A DNA stretch of 38,654 nt from CAYJAD01 sp964371225 (GTDB lineage: Bacteria > Desulfobacterota > Desulfovibrionia > Desulfovibrionales > Desulfovibrionaceae): the NCBI GenBank assembly GCA_964371225.1, contig CAYJNA010000011.1:1-38654 (forward strand), written 5' to 3'. A program made the position numbers and the translations under genes. The notes beneath the pieces are model-generated. The model ran no database searches. It worked only from the letters and a program-made list of their open reading frames with translations, and was not told the DNA's origin. Positions 15,214 to 23,349 of this stretch are shown in pieces (the stretch's first letter is position 1; each line of letters begins with the position of its first letter).

Positions 15214-16305
15214 ATGCATATTTTAACCCAGCATATACTTAAATCCTTACAGGATGCGCATATGCATATGGACTTACGTTGCCAGCGTCCTATGCACGCT
15301 TTGAGTGATTTGCATAATTGGCGTGATATTTTAAATGCCTATGATGCTTTAGATGATGCCACATCTAAAGAGGTTTTTATGAAACTTATGGCCTTGCGCA
15401 TTCTTTATTTTACAATTCCCAGTGAAATTGTACAAAATATATTTTCATTATACCCCGCAAAAATTTGGCAAAAATTTAACCAGTTGGCAGAAAAAATTCC
15501 TGGTGTTACTGGTGACTATGCTCTTGATAAAATTGAAACTTGGATTCTCAAGGGCTATGAATGTCTTGATTGTAAGGCCGAAAGCGGGGAAATTGTCATT
15601 GACGCGGGTGCTTTTACCGGAAACACCGTGATGTATTTTAAAGAATGCGTAGGCGAACATGGTAAGGTGTATGCTTTTGAGCCCATGGAAGAAACCTTCC
15701 AACAACTCAAAGAAAATGTAGGACATTTTCCTCAAGTACACCTTGTACAGGCAGGTGTTTGTCATCAAGATGGGTATACTCTCATTGCTCCGCAAAACTT
15801 CCCAGGCGCCTCTCTTTTGAAAGAAGGAGATATTCGCGTTGAAACGCGTACCATTGATTCCTTTGTGGAAGAAAACAATATGCAGCGCCTTGATTTTTTA
15901 AAAATGGACATTGAAGGCTCAGAAATGGAAGCTATCAAAGGAGCCAAAAAAACTATTCAAAAATTTAGGCCGAAAATGGCTCTGTGCGTTTATCATAAGC
16001 CCACGGATATTTTTACAATATATGAAAAAATATTAGAATTTGATTCCAAATATAAATTTTACCTTAAACATAATTCTAATAATTTATGGGAAACAGTGCT
16101 CTTTTGCGTGCCCACGGACACAAAACACGCTTGTGCTCATGGCAAAGAGCCTTATACTGAGGATATCTGCATTGCGCACATTCTTCGTGATTTGTACAAA
16201 GGTATACACGCTCTTGCTACAGAGAACGAAACGCTAAATAAAAGAAATACCTTACTGGAAGATCAACTAAGATATATGCTTGACGCATTAAAAAAGACTA
16301 CATAG
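15214..16305 (+). CDS. FkbM-family SAM-dependent methyltransferase
   Basis: The catalytic region runs from about residue 125 to 305 (numbered from the upstream ATG at 15208). It has a class I methyltransferase glycine motif (VIDAGAFTGNTVMYF), an acidic motif II (VYAFEPMEET), and the FkbM signature FLKMDIEGSEMEAIKGA. FkbM enzymes usually O-methylate sugars or small molecules. The N-terminal 120 residues are not recognised, and the C-terminal 35 residues are likely coiled coil (ENETLNKRNTLLEDQLRYML). An ATG at 15208 overlaps the kinase stop as ATGA, but AAGGA at 15203-15207 abuts it. The ATG at 15214, six bases from that Shine-Dalgarno, is the better start. The overlap implies translational coupling with the sensor kinase. 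The substrate is unknown; a surface sugar is plausible given the next cluster. Confidence 0.82.
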   Translation: MHILTQHILKSLQDAHMHMDLRCQRPMHALSDLHNWRDILNAYDALDDATSKEVFMKLMALRILYFTIPSEIVQNIFSLYPAKIWQKFNQLAEKIPGVTGDYALDKIETWILKGYECLDCKAESGEIVIDAGAFTGNTVMYFKECVGEHGKVYAFEPMEETFQQLKENVGHFPQVHLVQAGVCHQDGYTLIAPQNFPGASLLKEGDIRVETRTIDSFVEENNMQRLDFLKMDIEGSEMEAIKGAKKTIQKFRPKMALCVYHKPTDIFTIYEKILEFDSKYKFYLKHNSNNLWETVLFCVPTDTKHACAHGKEPYTEDICIAHILRDLYKGIHALATENETLNKRNTLLEDQLRYMLDALKKTT

Positions 16306-16313
16306 CATCTAAG

Positions 16314-16363
16314 CATACACCCTGATTATCTCTAAAACATAGAGAGTATAATCAGGGTGTATG
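16314..16363. terminator. Bidirectional terminator between convergent genes
   Basis: CATACACCCTGATTAT (16314-16329) and ATAATCAGGGTGTATG (16348-16363) form a perfect 16-bp stem with an 18-base loop, between the FkbM gene (+) and cysC (-). T-runs on either side are weak, but position and stem strength fit a shared terminator. Confidence 0.7.
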
Positions 16364-16377
16364 TTAGTAACATACTG

Positions 16378-16974
16378 TTAAATATGAATTTTATTCTCAA
16401 TGAAAGCTTGCACTTTAGCCACGCATTGTTGCTCACTTTCCAAATGTGTCTCTACGAGTAAATCTGGCTGAAGCGGAATATCATAAGGTGCAGAAATTCC
16501 AGTATAATTCTGAATTTTCCCCTCACGAGCAAGTTTATAAAAGCCCTTAACATCGCGTTTTTCACATTCTTCTACAGGGCATGAGATGAAAATTTCATAA
16601 AAATGGTCTTGAAGTACACGTCTTGCAATGTCTCTATGCTCTTTTAGGGGGGAAATAAAGGCACACAGACATATAAATCCTTGTAGTGACAAAATACGAG
16701 ATAATTCTGCAATGCGACGAATATTTTCTGCTCTTCCTTCGGGGCTGAAGGAAAGGTCTGAGCAGAGCCCAGTGCGGATAACATCACCATCCAGTACGTT
16801 CACCAGCAAGCCTTGCTGAAATAAATTTTCTTCCACTTTATGCGCAATGGTAGATTTTCCTGCGCCGGAAAGTCCTGTAAACCAAAATACGCCACCCTTA
16901 TGGCCATTTTTTGCGTGTCGCATGCTTAAAGTCACATAGGAATTGGGCGACATAAGATACTTTTTTTCTGACAT
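16378..16974 (-). CDS. cysC: Adenylylsulfate (APS) kinase
   Basis: This cytoplasmic kinase phosphorylates APS at the 3' position with ATP to make PAPS, the donor for sulfotransferases. Walker A GLSGAGKST is at residues 34-42. The family motif LDGDVIRTGLCSDLSFSPEGR is at 61-81, AFISPLKEHR at 105-114 holds the family's conserved serine, and the GFYKLAREGKIQNYTGISAPYD region binds substrate. At 198 residues it is a standalone CysC, not fused to ATP sulfurylase. It is the last gene of the minus-strand glycan operon, 37 bases behind a glycosyltransferase gene, and ends before the 16314-16363 terminator. In dissimilatory sulfate reducers APS is reduced directly, so a kinase placed with two sulfotransferase-like genes points to glycan sulfation rather than assimilation. 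The family assignment is firm; the role is inferred from context. Confidence 0.93.
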   Translation of the reverse strand: MSEKKYLMSPNSYVTLSMRHAKNGHKGGVFWFTGLSGAGKSTIAHKVEENLFQQGLLVNVLDGDVIRTGLCSDLSFSPEGRAENIRRIAELSRILSLQGFICLCAFISPLKEHRDIARRVLQDHFYEIFISCPVEECEKRDVKGFYKLAREGKIQNYTGISAPYDIPLQPDLLVETHLESEQQCVAKVQAFIENKIHI

Positions 16975-17011
16975 GAGTAAATACTTTTAATTATTGTTAT
17001 AAGAGAATATT

Positions 17012-18259
17012 TTAGCAACTCTTGGCTAAAACCTTTTCATACAAAGCCATATATTGCTTCGCTACCACTGCTTCAGCATAATTTTCTTCCACTTTCTTAC
17101 GCGCTGCATGGCAAAGGGTGCTGTGGCGCAGGGCATCTTCCAAAACAAAGGTAATACCATGAGCTAAGTCCTGCGTATCAAATGGCGTAGCCACATAACC
17201 ATTACTTTGATGTTCCACCATGTCAGGAATACCCCCAATGGCAAATCCTACCACAGGAGTAGCGCAAGCAAGAGATTCAATGACAGTATTAGGAAGATTA
17301 TCCTCACGCGAAGGACAAACAAAAACATCAGCCGCAGAATACATGAGAGCTAAGGTTATGCTATCATTGAGCCTGCCCAAAAAAGTGGCAGAGATAGGTA
17401 AAGCTGCGCCCTCCGCAGCACCGAAAATAAGACAATGTGCCGATTCTTTCATATCTGGCGATAAACACTGCAAAGCAGAAACTAATAAATCATAACCTTT
17501 ACGTACATCCTTTGTGGCTGAGTTAGCACCGAAAAGAATATATTTTTTATCCTGCTCAAGACCCAAAACCTCTCGAGCCATTTTTTTATCTATAGGACGA
17601 AAATCTTGGGTATTAATGGTATTCACAAGGTGATTCACAGATAAATCACCACACAATGCGCTCTTTTTAGCGGATTCTTCCATGAAGTGACTTAGAGCAA
17701 TAATAACGGGCTGCGTGGCTGCATAGGCACGCTTTTTTGCTTTCCACTGAAGATTAATAATATCAAGACTAATTGGCGCTATATGCGGGCATGCATGGCA
17801 CTGGCTTTGCCATTTCTCACAATTACCATAGTAGTGACACCCACCAGTGAAGGCCCATGTGTCGTGCAATGTCCACACCACAGGTACACCTAACTGTGCC
17901 AAAGACTCCACCATCCACGGGCTCATAAAGTGCGCAATCCAGTGTAAGTGAACAAGGTCAGGCTTTAGCGCCTTAATGGCAGGTAAAAGATTGTTAGGTA
18001 TAATATACGAAGAAAAATATGTGCCGTCATTGGGCTGTACCATGCTTGCCAGTTTACTTGAGATTCTATTTCCTAAAATACGCGCCACACGTGAAGTATA
18101 CATGGGCAAAGGATACACAATATCGCTGTCACTTTGCTTGTGCAGTACCCCCATGATCGATTCACATGAAGTATGGGCATTTAAAGCTAGATGTATACGA
18201 TGAGCAGCAATGGCTGCTCCACCAGCTTTTTCATAGGTATTAAGATGAAGAATTTTCAT
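17012..18259 (-). CDS. GT4-family glycosyltransferase
   Basis: This GT-B-fold retaining glycosyltransferase has 415 residues. The N-terminal domain starts MKILHLNTYEKAGGAAIAAHRI. The segment WTLHDTWAFTGGCHYYGNC with a further C..C pair is a Cys-containing signature typical of WcaC-like GT4 enzymes. The C-terminal donor-binding region shows FGANSATKDVRKGYDLL, DVFVCPSREDNLPNTVIESLACATPVVGF and IGGIPDMV, including the E-x7-E type motif. It would transfer a sugar from a nucleotide-sugar donor to the growing glycan at the inner membrane's cytoplasmic face. It overlaps the upstream methyltransferase gene by four bases (ATGA). A clear paralogue lies at 30560-31801 on the other strand. Donor and acceptor cannot be predicted. 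Confidence 0.9.
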   Translation of the reverse strand: MKILHLNTYEKAGGAAIAAHRIHLALNAHTSCESIMGVLHKQSDSDIVYPLPMYTSRVARILGNRISSKLASMVQPNDGTYFSSYIIPNNLLPAIKALKPDLVHLHWIAHFMSPWMVESLAQLGVPVVWTLHDTWAFTGGCHYYGNCEKWQSQCHACPHIAPISLDIINLQWKAKKRAYAATQPVIIALSHFMEESAKKSALCGDLSVNHLVNTINTQDFRPIDKKMAREVLGLEQDKKYILFGANSATKDVRKGYDLLVSALQCLSPDMKESAHCLIFGAAEGAALPISATFLGRLNDSITLALMYSAADVFVCPSREDNLPNTVIESLACATPVVGFAIGGIPDMVEHQSNGYVATPFDTQDLAHGITFVLEDALRHSTLCHAARKKVEENYAEAVVAKQYMALYEKVLAKSC

Positions 18260-19071
18260 TTACGCAACATTTTTTTTATTACAAGTTTAAACATAGCTTT
18301 ATATTTTTGATAATCTTCGTATACTATGAAGTAAAGTTTAGCATACATATTCCAAACTTTAACAAGGTCTGGATGTTTTAATGTATCACTTACCTTGTAT
18401 TTTTTACCATACAGCACTTGTTCATCACAGGAAATACCCATTTTACTAAGTAAAAAATCGAATTTATAGCGCAAATAAAATGTACATGGTAAATGACATT
18501 TAATAACAGGAAAAAAACAATTTGCCATGAGCATATAGCCGTCTTTCTTAACATGTTCAGCAAAGTGATGCACAAGCTCTAAAGGCTTTATCACATGCTC
18601 CAAAACGTCAAGAGCAGTTATAACATCATATTCACCTGTAAGCTTTTCAACAAATCGGATATTAGAAAATTTTCCACACAATATACGTGCCATTTCTGTG
18701 GGGTAAGGCTCAACAATTTCAATGATAGTATCAGGGCATTTTTCAGCCAATATGCGTGCGAAAGCCCCAAAACCTCCACCAAAATCAGCAACACGTTGAG
18801 GTTTATCATTCGCTATGTAACAAGCAAACTGCTCTCTATTATCAATAGAATCTTGATGGGTCTCTGTAAAAAAACCATTAAGAAGCCACACAGGGTGTGC
18901 ATAAAAATCATCCATGCTTAATGGATTGTCAGAGTTCGCTTTTGTAGTTGCCCAAGCTAAATCCATCAACCCCCAGAGAGATTCCAAGCTCGGTTCATTA
19001 CCTACTAGCAGAAGCATGGCTTGTATATCTTGCGGGATATTACCATCAGGATAATATTTTTCTAGCTGCAT
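18256..19071 (-). CDS. Class I SAM-dependent methyltransferase
   Basis: The protein has 271 residues. A Rossmann-type motif I, VADFGGGFGAFARILAEK, is at about 112-129, followed by an acidic motif II (IIEIVEPYPTEM) and a motif IV/post-I region (YDVITALDVLEHVIKPLELV) typical of Methyltransf_11/23 enzymes. The N-terminal 100 residues are not recognised. The last 70 are basic and aromatic, perhaps for membrane or glycan contact. It sits inside the glycan operon: the upstream gene ends one base before its start, and its stop overlaps the GT4 gene. It probably methylates a sugar or the glycan's non-reducing end. The substrate is unknown. Confidence 0.82.
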   Translation of the reverse strand: MQLEKYYPDGNIPQDIQAMLLLVGNEPSLESLWGLMDLAWATTKANSDNPLSMDDFYAHPVWLLNGFFTETHQDSIDNREQFACYIANDKPQRVADFGGGFGAFARILAEKCPDTIIEIVEPYPTEMARILCGKFSNIRFVEKLTGEYDVITALDVLEHVIKPLELVHHFAEHVKKDGYMLMANCFFPVIKCHLPCTFYLRYKFDFLLSKMGISCDEQVLYGKKYKVSDTLKHPDLVKVWNMYAKLYFIVYEDYQKYKAMFKLVIKKMLRK

Positions 19072-19072
19072 T

Positions 19073-20041
19073 TTACCCTCTTTTAAAAAACAAATAATAG
19101 CATTTTTTTGTTAAATTAAAAAGTTTAATTTTATGTAAAATAGTATATACAAGCTCTTTATAAGAAATTTTCTTCTTAATCGCATAAAATTTTTGATATG
19201 CTTTTAAAATTTTTTTATTAACTACTTCACTTGGAACCCAGCGCAATTTTTTTACATCAAGAGCATTTTTAATGTTGCAATCATACTTATCAGTTGTATT
19301 GACAGTATGCGTACCACATCCCATGCCAATATTTGTCACATAAGAGATAATAGGATTTATACCAACTAATTTTTTTTTGAAGCGAAAGTAATCTACAATA
19401 ACATCCCATGTATCTAATTTTCCATGCATTTGCGCGTCAAGTAAATGAGGCAAGTCATCACCGCCTGAACTATATTGCTTTCGCAATTCTGTAGATTTTT
19501 TAAATTGTTCATAATCTTGCACATCCCAATCTATATTTTCAAATCTATCCCTCCATGACGCCCATCCCCAGCAATTAAAACGCGGAATGGTATAAAGGTC
19601 ATACACATATTTTTGAGGTGCAGATGTAGCAATGTCTGGAGGTGACCATGCCGAAATGTTAAACACATTTTTAGAATCTTTATAACGAATCAACCCTTCA
19701 TTAAGAAATTCTAATGTTAAAGGAGAACAAAATACATCATCTTCAATAACAATAATATTTTCATAGCGCTCAAACATATATTGTAAGCCAACTACAAAAG
19801 ATTTTTTACAACCAAGATTTATATTTCTTTCAACTACTGTAACAGATGCAAAACCTTTTACATTATGTGCAATACTGCGCACAGATTCCGTTAATAGTTT
19901 TTCCTGTTCCGTTCGAGGGCCATCGCAAAAAAAAGTAATATGACTTTCAGATGCACCTTTATTATTTGCTAAAGCTTTTAGGGTACGTTCCAATTCATTT
20001 GGTCTATTAAAGCAAAAAAAAGCTATTGGGGCTATACTCAT
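19073..20041 (-). CDS. GT-A fold glycosyltransferase (GT2/GNT-I-like)
   Basis: The 322 residues begin IAPIAFFCFNRPNELERTLKAL, the usual first strand of a GT-A nucleotide-sugar domain. The metal-binding acidic motif is IVIEDDVFCSPL with Glu100-Asp101-Asp102. Later segments FNCWGWASWRDRF and DTWDVIVDYFRF resemble the acceptor loop of GNT-I/GT13-like bacterial transferases. The C-terminal 60 residues are basic and may associate with the membrane. It lies 19 bases behind the GT8 gene and one base before the methyltransferase gene. Codons are markedly A/T-rich, like the other genes between 19 and 24.6 kb. The family level is well supported; the sugar is not determined. Confidence 0.85.
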   Translation of the reverse strand: MSIAPIAFFCFNRPNELERTLKALANNKGASESHITFFCDGPRTEQEKLLTESVRSIAHNVKGFASVTVVERNINLGCKKSFVVGLQYMFERYENIIVIEDDVFCSPLTLEFLNEGLIRYKDSKNVFNISAWSPPDIATSAPQKYVYDLYTIPRFNCWGWASWRDRFENIDWDVQDYEQFKKSTELRKQYSSGGDDLPHLLDAQMHGKLDTWDVIVDYFRFKKKLVGINPIISYVTNIGMGCGTHTVNTTDKYDCNIKNALDVKKLRWVPSEVVNKKILKAYQKFYAIKKKISYKELVYTILHKIKLFNLTKKCYYLFFKRG

Positions 20042-20060
20042 ATTCTGAACTCAATATAAA

Positions 20061-21086
20061 CTATTTATAATAATTAGAAAGTTTATGAAAATACTTATAC
20101 ATACTTTTAACTTTATTTCGTTTTTCTCCTATTAAAAATAAAGAAATTATTTTATACATCACATATTTATATTTATATAATTCATGAAAATTTTCTTTGA
20201 AAATAGCTCTGAAAAAACCTTTTTTATTTATAATTTTACTACCTTCTTCACAACTTAACTCTCTAAAATCTTTAGAAAAAAATGAAGTTTTAGCTGCGCC
20301 AACCCAATATTTTGAAAGAGGATTACTTTCTAAACAGTCCCAAGGTTTTTTGTTTCCACAATAGTGTATAATTGCCACATTTTCAACATTTTCATTATGT
20401 AAACTCCATTGAAAATTCCACCTAAAATCCAAAAATTTTACCGAATCTTGAAAAACAACATTTAATACATTTTGGTCATGAAAATACTTAGTATTCATTT
20501 CTGCAACTCTAAACATTAAATTAGAGTAATTTTCATTACGTATTTTTTTTAAATTCATAACAAGAACTCCAGAATTAAAATACGTACTTTCATACTTAAA
20601 ACCAAGGGAAGAAATATATTCCATAAAATCTGAATTATACTTCAAGTAGATTTCAGCGCCAAAGTCTTTTACGGCTGCTAAACAATATTGGGAAATATCA
20701 AAATTATAAAGCTCAGCAATATCTCTATTAAGTATAACATCACAATCTAAATATACTACTTTATCTTCATCAATTAATATTTTATCAATTAAAAGTCTAA
20801 AGTAAGCAGCAGAAGAAATATGTCCCCTCAGAGTTAAAGTCTCAAAATAGGAAACATATTTATTCATATCTATATAACATAATGAAAAATTTTTATATTG
20901 AGATATCCATTCTTTTAAAGAATTCTTTTTATCAAAACAAACATTACTTTCAAAAATATAAATCTTATAAGTATATTTTTCTGAAGATTTTTTTATTATA
21001 GAGTTTATAACAACAGATAAATAATTAAAATAGTTATCATCTGTAGAAAAAACAATAGCTATACTTTTTTCTATATCAGTTTTCAA
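20061..21086 (-). CDS. GT8-family glycosyltransferase (LgtC-like)
   Basis: This is a 341-residue retaining glycosyltransferase of family 8, which includes galactosyl- and glucosyltransferases of lipopolysaccharide. The start of the domain is IAIVFSTDDNYFNYLSVVINSI. The metal-binding DxD is Asp114-Cys-Asp116 in VYLDCDVILN. Later hallmark segments are YFNSGVLVMNL, DQNVLNVVF and the C-terminal metal-coordinating IIHYCGNKKPW. The last 70 residues are basic and hydrophobic and could hold it at the membrane. The gene overlaps its upstream neighbour by 11 bases. It is among the most AT-rich genes of the window. The donor is not predictable from sequence alone. Confidence 0.9.
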   Translation of the reverse strand: MKTDIEKSIAIVFSTDDNYFNYLSVVINSIIKKSSEKYTYKIYIFESNVCFDKKNSLKEWISQYKNFSLCYIDMNKYVSYFETLTLRGHISSAAYFRLLIDKILIDEDKVVYLDCDVILNRDIAELYNFDISQYCLAAVKDFGAEIYLKYNSDFMEYISSLGFKYESTYFNSGVLVMNLKKIRNENYSNLMFRVAEMNTKYFHDQNVLNVVFQDSVKFLDFRWNFQWSLHNENVENVAIIHYCGNKKPWDCLESNPLSKYWVGAAKTSFFSKDFRELSCEEGSKIINKKGFFRAIFKENFHELYKYKYVMYKIISLFLIGEKRNKVKSMYKYFHKLSNYYK

Positions 21087-22050
21087 TATTACACCTATTA
21101 AACTTTATAACTAACTTATCCTTAATGTCAGGGTAATATTCTAATATATTTTTTAGATGTACATCATTCTGAGTAAAGTTAGTGTCAAAAAGAGTTGGAA
21201 CATTGTCAAATTTATTCAAATCAATAACATTATTAATACAAAAATCAACCACATGCACCTTTGTTCCTTGCAATACCGATTGTACCCAAAACCATACGTC
21301 ATCACTGGAAGGCGCTAAATGCATAAAAAGTTTTTCTTCCATCACATCTTCAAATAAAGAACAAGGTGGATATAAAATACCGCCACACCCTGTAGCAAAA
21401 TTATGGAAACAAGACTTCCCTTCATTATGGTCTATACAGGACACAAACTTAGAGTACGGCTGTAAAACTCCATCTTCTTGAAGCATAACTTTATGAACTC
21501 GATGTGCATGGATACAATCAGGATATTTTAAATAACTTGAATATAAATATTTTAACCAATTTTGTGGATAATAAATATCATCATCTGCTGTAACAATTAC
21601 ATCGTTAGGATACAATTTTAAAGAAGGTATAAGTTTTTTATAAGATTTAATATTGTTACAAAAATGAATTTCTATTCCATATTTTTGGAATTTTTTTATC
21701 TTATAAGTCACATCATCTAGTCCGTTAGGATATTCTTCATACGATAACCAGAGTAAAATTTTATCAGGTAGTGTAGACTGCATGAGCAATGAGTAAAGTA
21801 CAGTTTCAAGATGGATATCTCTTTGTGGATATGAAGTTAAACTCACAATAATCTTTTTTTCACGAAACTCTTTCAAAATAGGAATATTTTCTGAGCAAGA
21901 TAACCCTACTTGTGCTGAAATTTTAAGCATATCTAATTGATGCAAAGAGCGAGATTTCTCTGCTTCATGCATGATGTTTTTTTTCATTTCTGAAGAAAGA
22001 TATAGTCTATTAATGAAGTTAATTATTTTTTTTTTCATAAAACACATCAC
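21076..22050 (-). CDS. GT-A fold glycosyltransferase, family uncertain
   Basis: The protein has 324 residues. A GT-A domain begins at about residue 67 (IIVSLTSYPQRDIHLETVLYSLLMQ) and carries a triple-Asp metal site at 156-158 (VTADDDIYYPQNWL). HNFATGCGGILYPP and the segment around SSDDVWFWVQSVLQG look like acceptor and catalytic-base regions. This 'SLTSYPxR' type is common in capsule and glycan clusters. The N-terminal 65 residues are charged and may be an added helix. Its start shares a base with the stop of the upstream sulfotransferase-like gene, and its end overlaps the GT8 gene. AT-rich codon use matches its neighbours. Confidence 0.82.
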   Translation of the reverse strand: MMCFMKKKIINFINRLYLSSEMKKNIMHEAEKSRSLHQLDMLKISAQVGLSCSENIPILKEFREKKIIVSLTSYPQRDIHLETVLYSLLMQSTLPDKILLWLSYEEYPNGLDDVTYKIKKFQKYGIEIHFCNNIKSYKKLIPSLKLYPNDVIVTADDDIYYPQNWLKYLYSSYLKYPDCIHAHRVHKVMLQEDGVLQPYSKFVSCIDHNEGKSCFHNFATGCGGILYPPCSLFEDVMEEKLFMHLAPSSDDVWFWVQSVLQGTKVHVVDFCINNVIDLNKFDNVPTLFDTNFTQNDVHLKNILEYYPDIKDKLVIKFNRCNIEN

Positions 22051-23291
22051 TATATTAGAAACTTTCTTTTCACTCTATCGAAAAATTTTTTTATATACAT
22101 TAAAATAAACTTCCATGGCGCCTTAATATACTTTAAACGTCGCTCTACACTCTCAAGCTGATTTTCCGCATGCTGTAAACGTAAATGTAAATCATTAAAT
22201 ATTGGCAAAAAAATAGTCACCAAATCAGTTGTACTTGGCTCATTCAAGCTGATAATATTTTTAGGAAATGTATCATTAAACAATTTGCCATCTTCGCGCC
22301 CCAAATATTCACGAGCTATTGCAGCATTATCTTCTTCATATTGTGCTAAAAATTCTCTGCGTTCATCAGGCTTCATAAAACCTGAATTTGAAAAGTTTCC
22401 TACTTTTTCTAACGCTAACATTTGGCGCAAATGAGAATATTTTCCTTCCAATTCAAAATTTTGTCCGTGATATACGTAATAGTTTTTATATACACATTTT
22501 TTTCTATCAATTTTTCCGGAAAAATAACTTAGCTTATTATCGTGCAAAGTTTTATTTTTTTCCTCTTCGCTTAAACCATATTCAGAATTAAAGGCATATC
22601 TTATGCGTAGAGCCTCCGGAGAAAAAGAAAGATTTTTTTGACTTTTAATTAAGCTTGGAATTGACATATCACAAATTCCTATGACAGAAAAAAAGTCACT
22701 AATCGTGTCAGACTTATACATAAAGTCTTTATCATATAACCTTGCTATAATATTTTCTTTTCCAAAAAACTTTGCATATTCATCAAGAATTTTTTTATAG
22801 AACAGTGAATGTCGTAGTTCTTTTTTTTCATAGGCTTCTTTGCTAAGCATTCCAATTTTAATCCAATGTGCATAAAGTGATTCTAATATATTATCTTGCC
22901 GCCTTAAATAAATTATAACTTTAACATCATATTTACTTAAAACTCTACTCAGAAACTCTGCATGCGCACTAGAAAATACAACATTATTATTATCAAAATT
23001 TAAAGAAAGAATTTCTTGGCTTATGATTATATTTTCTTGAAGTTCTTCATTATTATTTTTTACATATGTATATATTTCATCTCGAAATAATTTTCCAATA
23101 TACTGTTCTTCATCTGGAAAACATAGTTTTTCACAATGTAAATAAAACAACTTATTACAGTCATGATATTGAAATCCAATTTTACATAATTCTCCATTAT
23201 CTTGAAGATTTTGTAACGTACTTTGTATAGCTGACGTCCCAGTTTTACACAAGCCGATATGTAAAAAGACTTTCTTTCTTTTTTTATTCAT
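22050..23291 (-). CDS. Sulfotransferase-like protein 2
   Basis: The protein has 413 residues. Residues 9-25 (FLHIGLCKTGTSAIQST) match the 5'-phosphosulfate-binding loop of PAPS-dependent sulfotransferases. VKVIIYLRRQDNILESLYAHW (about 123-143) matches the 3'-phosphate-binding region with its Arg...Ser pair. The C-terminal part (301-395) is conserved with the paralogue at 23350-24585 at about 83 of 95 positions. It ends in a probable coiled coil (LQHAENQLESVERRL) and a basic/hydrophobic tail, perhaps a membrane or complex anchor. It would move sulfate from PAPS to a glycan hydroxyl, with PAPS supplied by the CysC of the same operon. Two tandem copies could act on different positions. A sulfotransferase-fold protein without activity is the alternative. 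Confidence 0.8.
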   Translation of the reverse strand: MNKKRKKVFLHIGLCKTGTSAIQSTLQNLQDNGELCKIGFQYHDCNKLFYLHCEKLCFPDEEQYIGKLFRDEIYTYVKNNNEELQENIIISQEILSLNFDNNNVVFSSAHAEFLSRVLSKYDVKVIIYLRRQDNILESLYAHWIKIGMLSKEAYEKKELRHSLFYKKILDEYAKFFGKENIIARLYDKDFMYKSDTISDFFSVIGICDMSIPSLIKSQKNLSFSPEALRIRYAFNSEYGLSEEEKNKTLHDNKLSYFSGKIDRKKCVYKNYYVYHGQNFELEGKYSHLRQMLALEKVGNFSNSGFMKPDERREFLAQYEEDNAAIAREYLGREDGKLFNDTFPKNIISLNEPSTTDLVTIFLPIFNDLHLRLQHAENQLESVERRLKYIKAPWKFILMYIKKFFDRVKRKFLI

Positions 23292-23349
23292 AATTATTTC
23301 TTCAAGCTTTATACACGCAAGGTTTAGTTTTTAACTATATATTAATAAT

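Noticed and set aside
17860..17900. Cysteine cluster in the two GT4 enzymes as a novel metal site
   Set aside because: The GGCHY...C...C..CP pattern is a usual feature of WcaC-like GT4 proteins as I remember them, so it is not new here.
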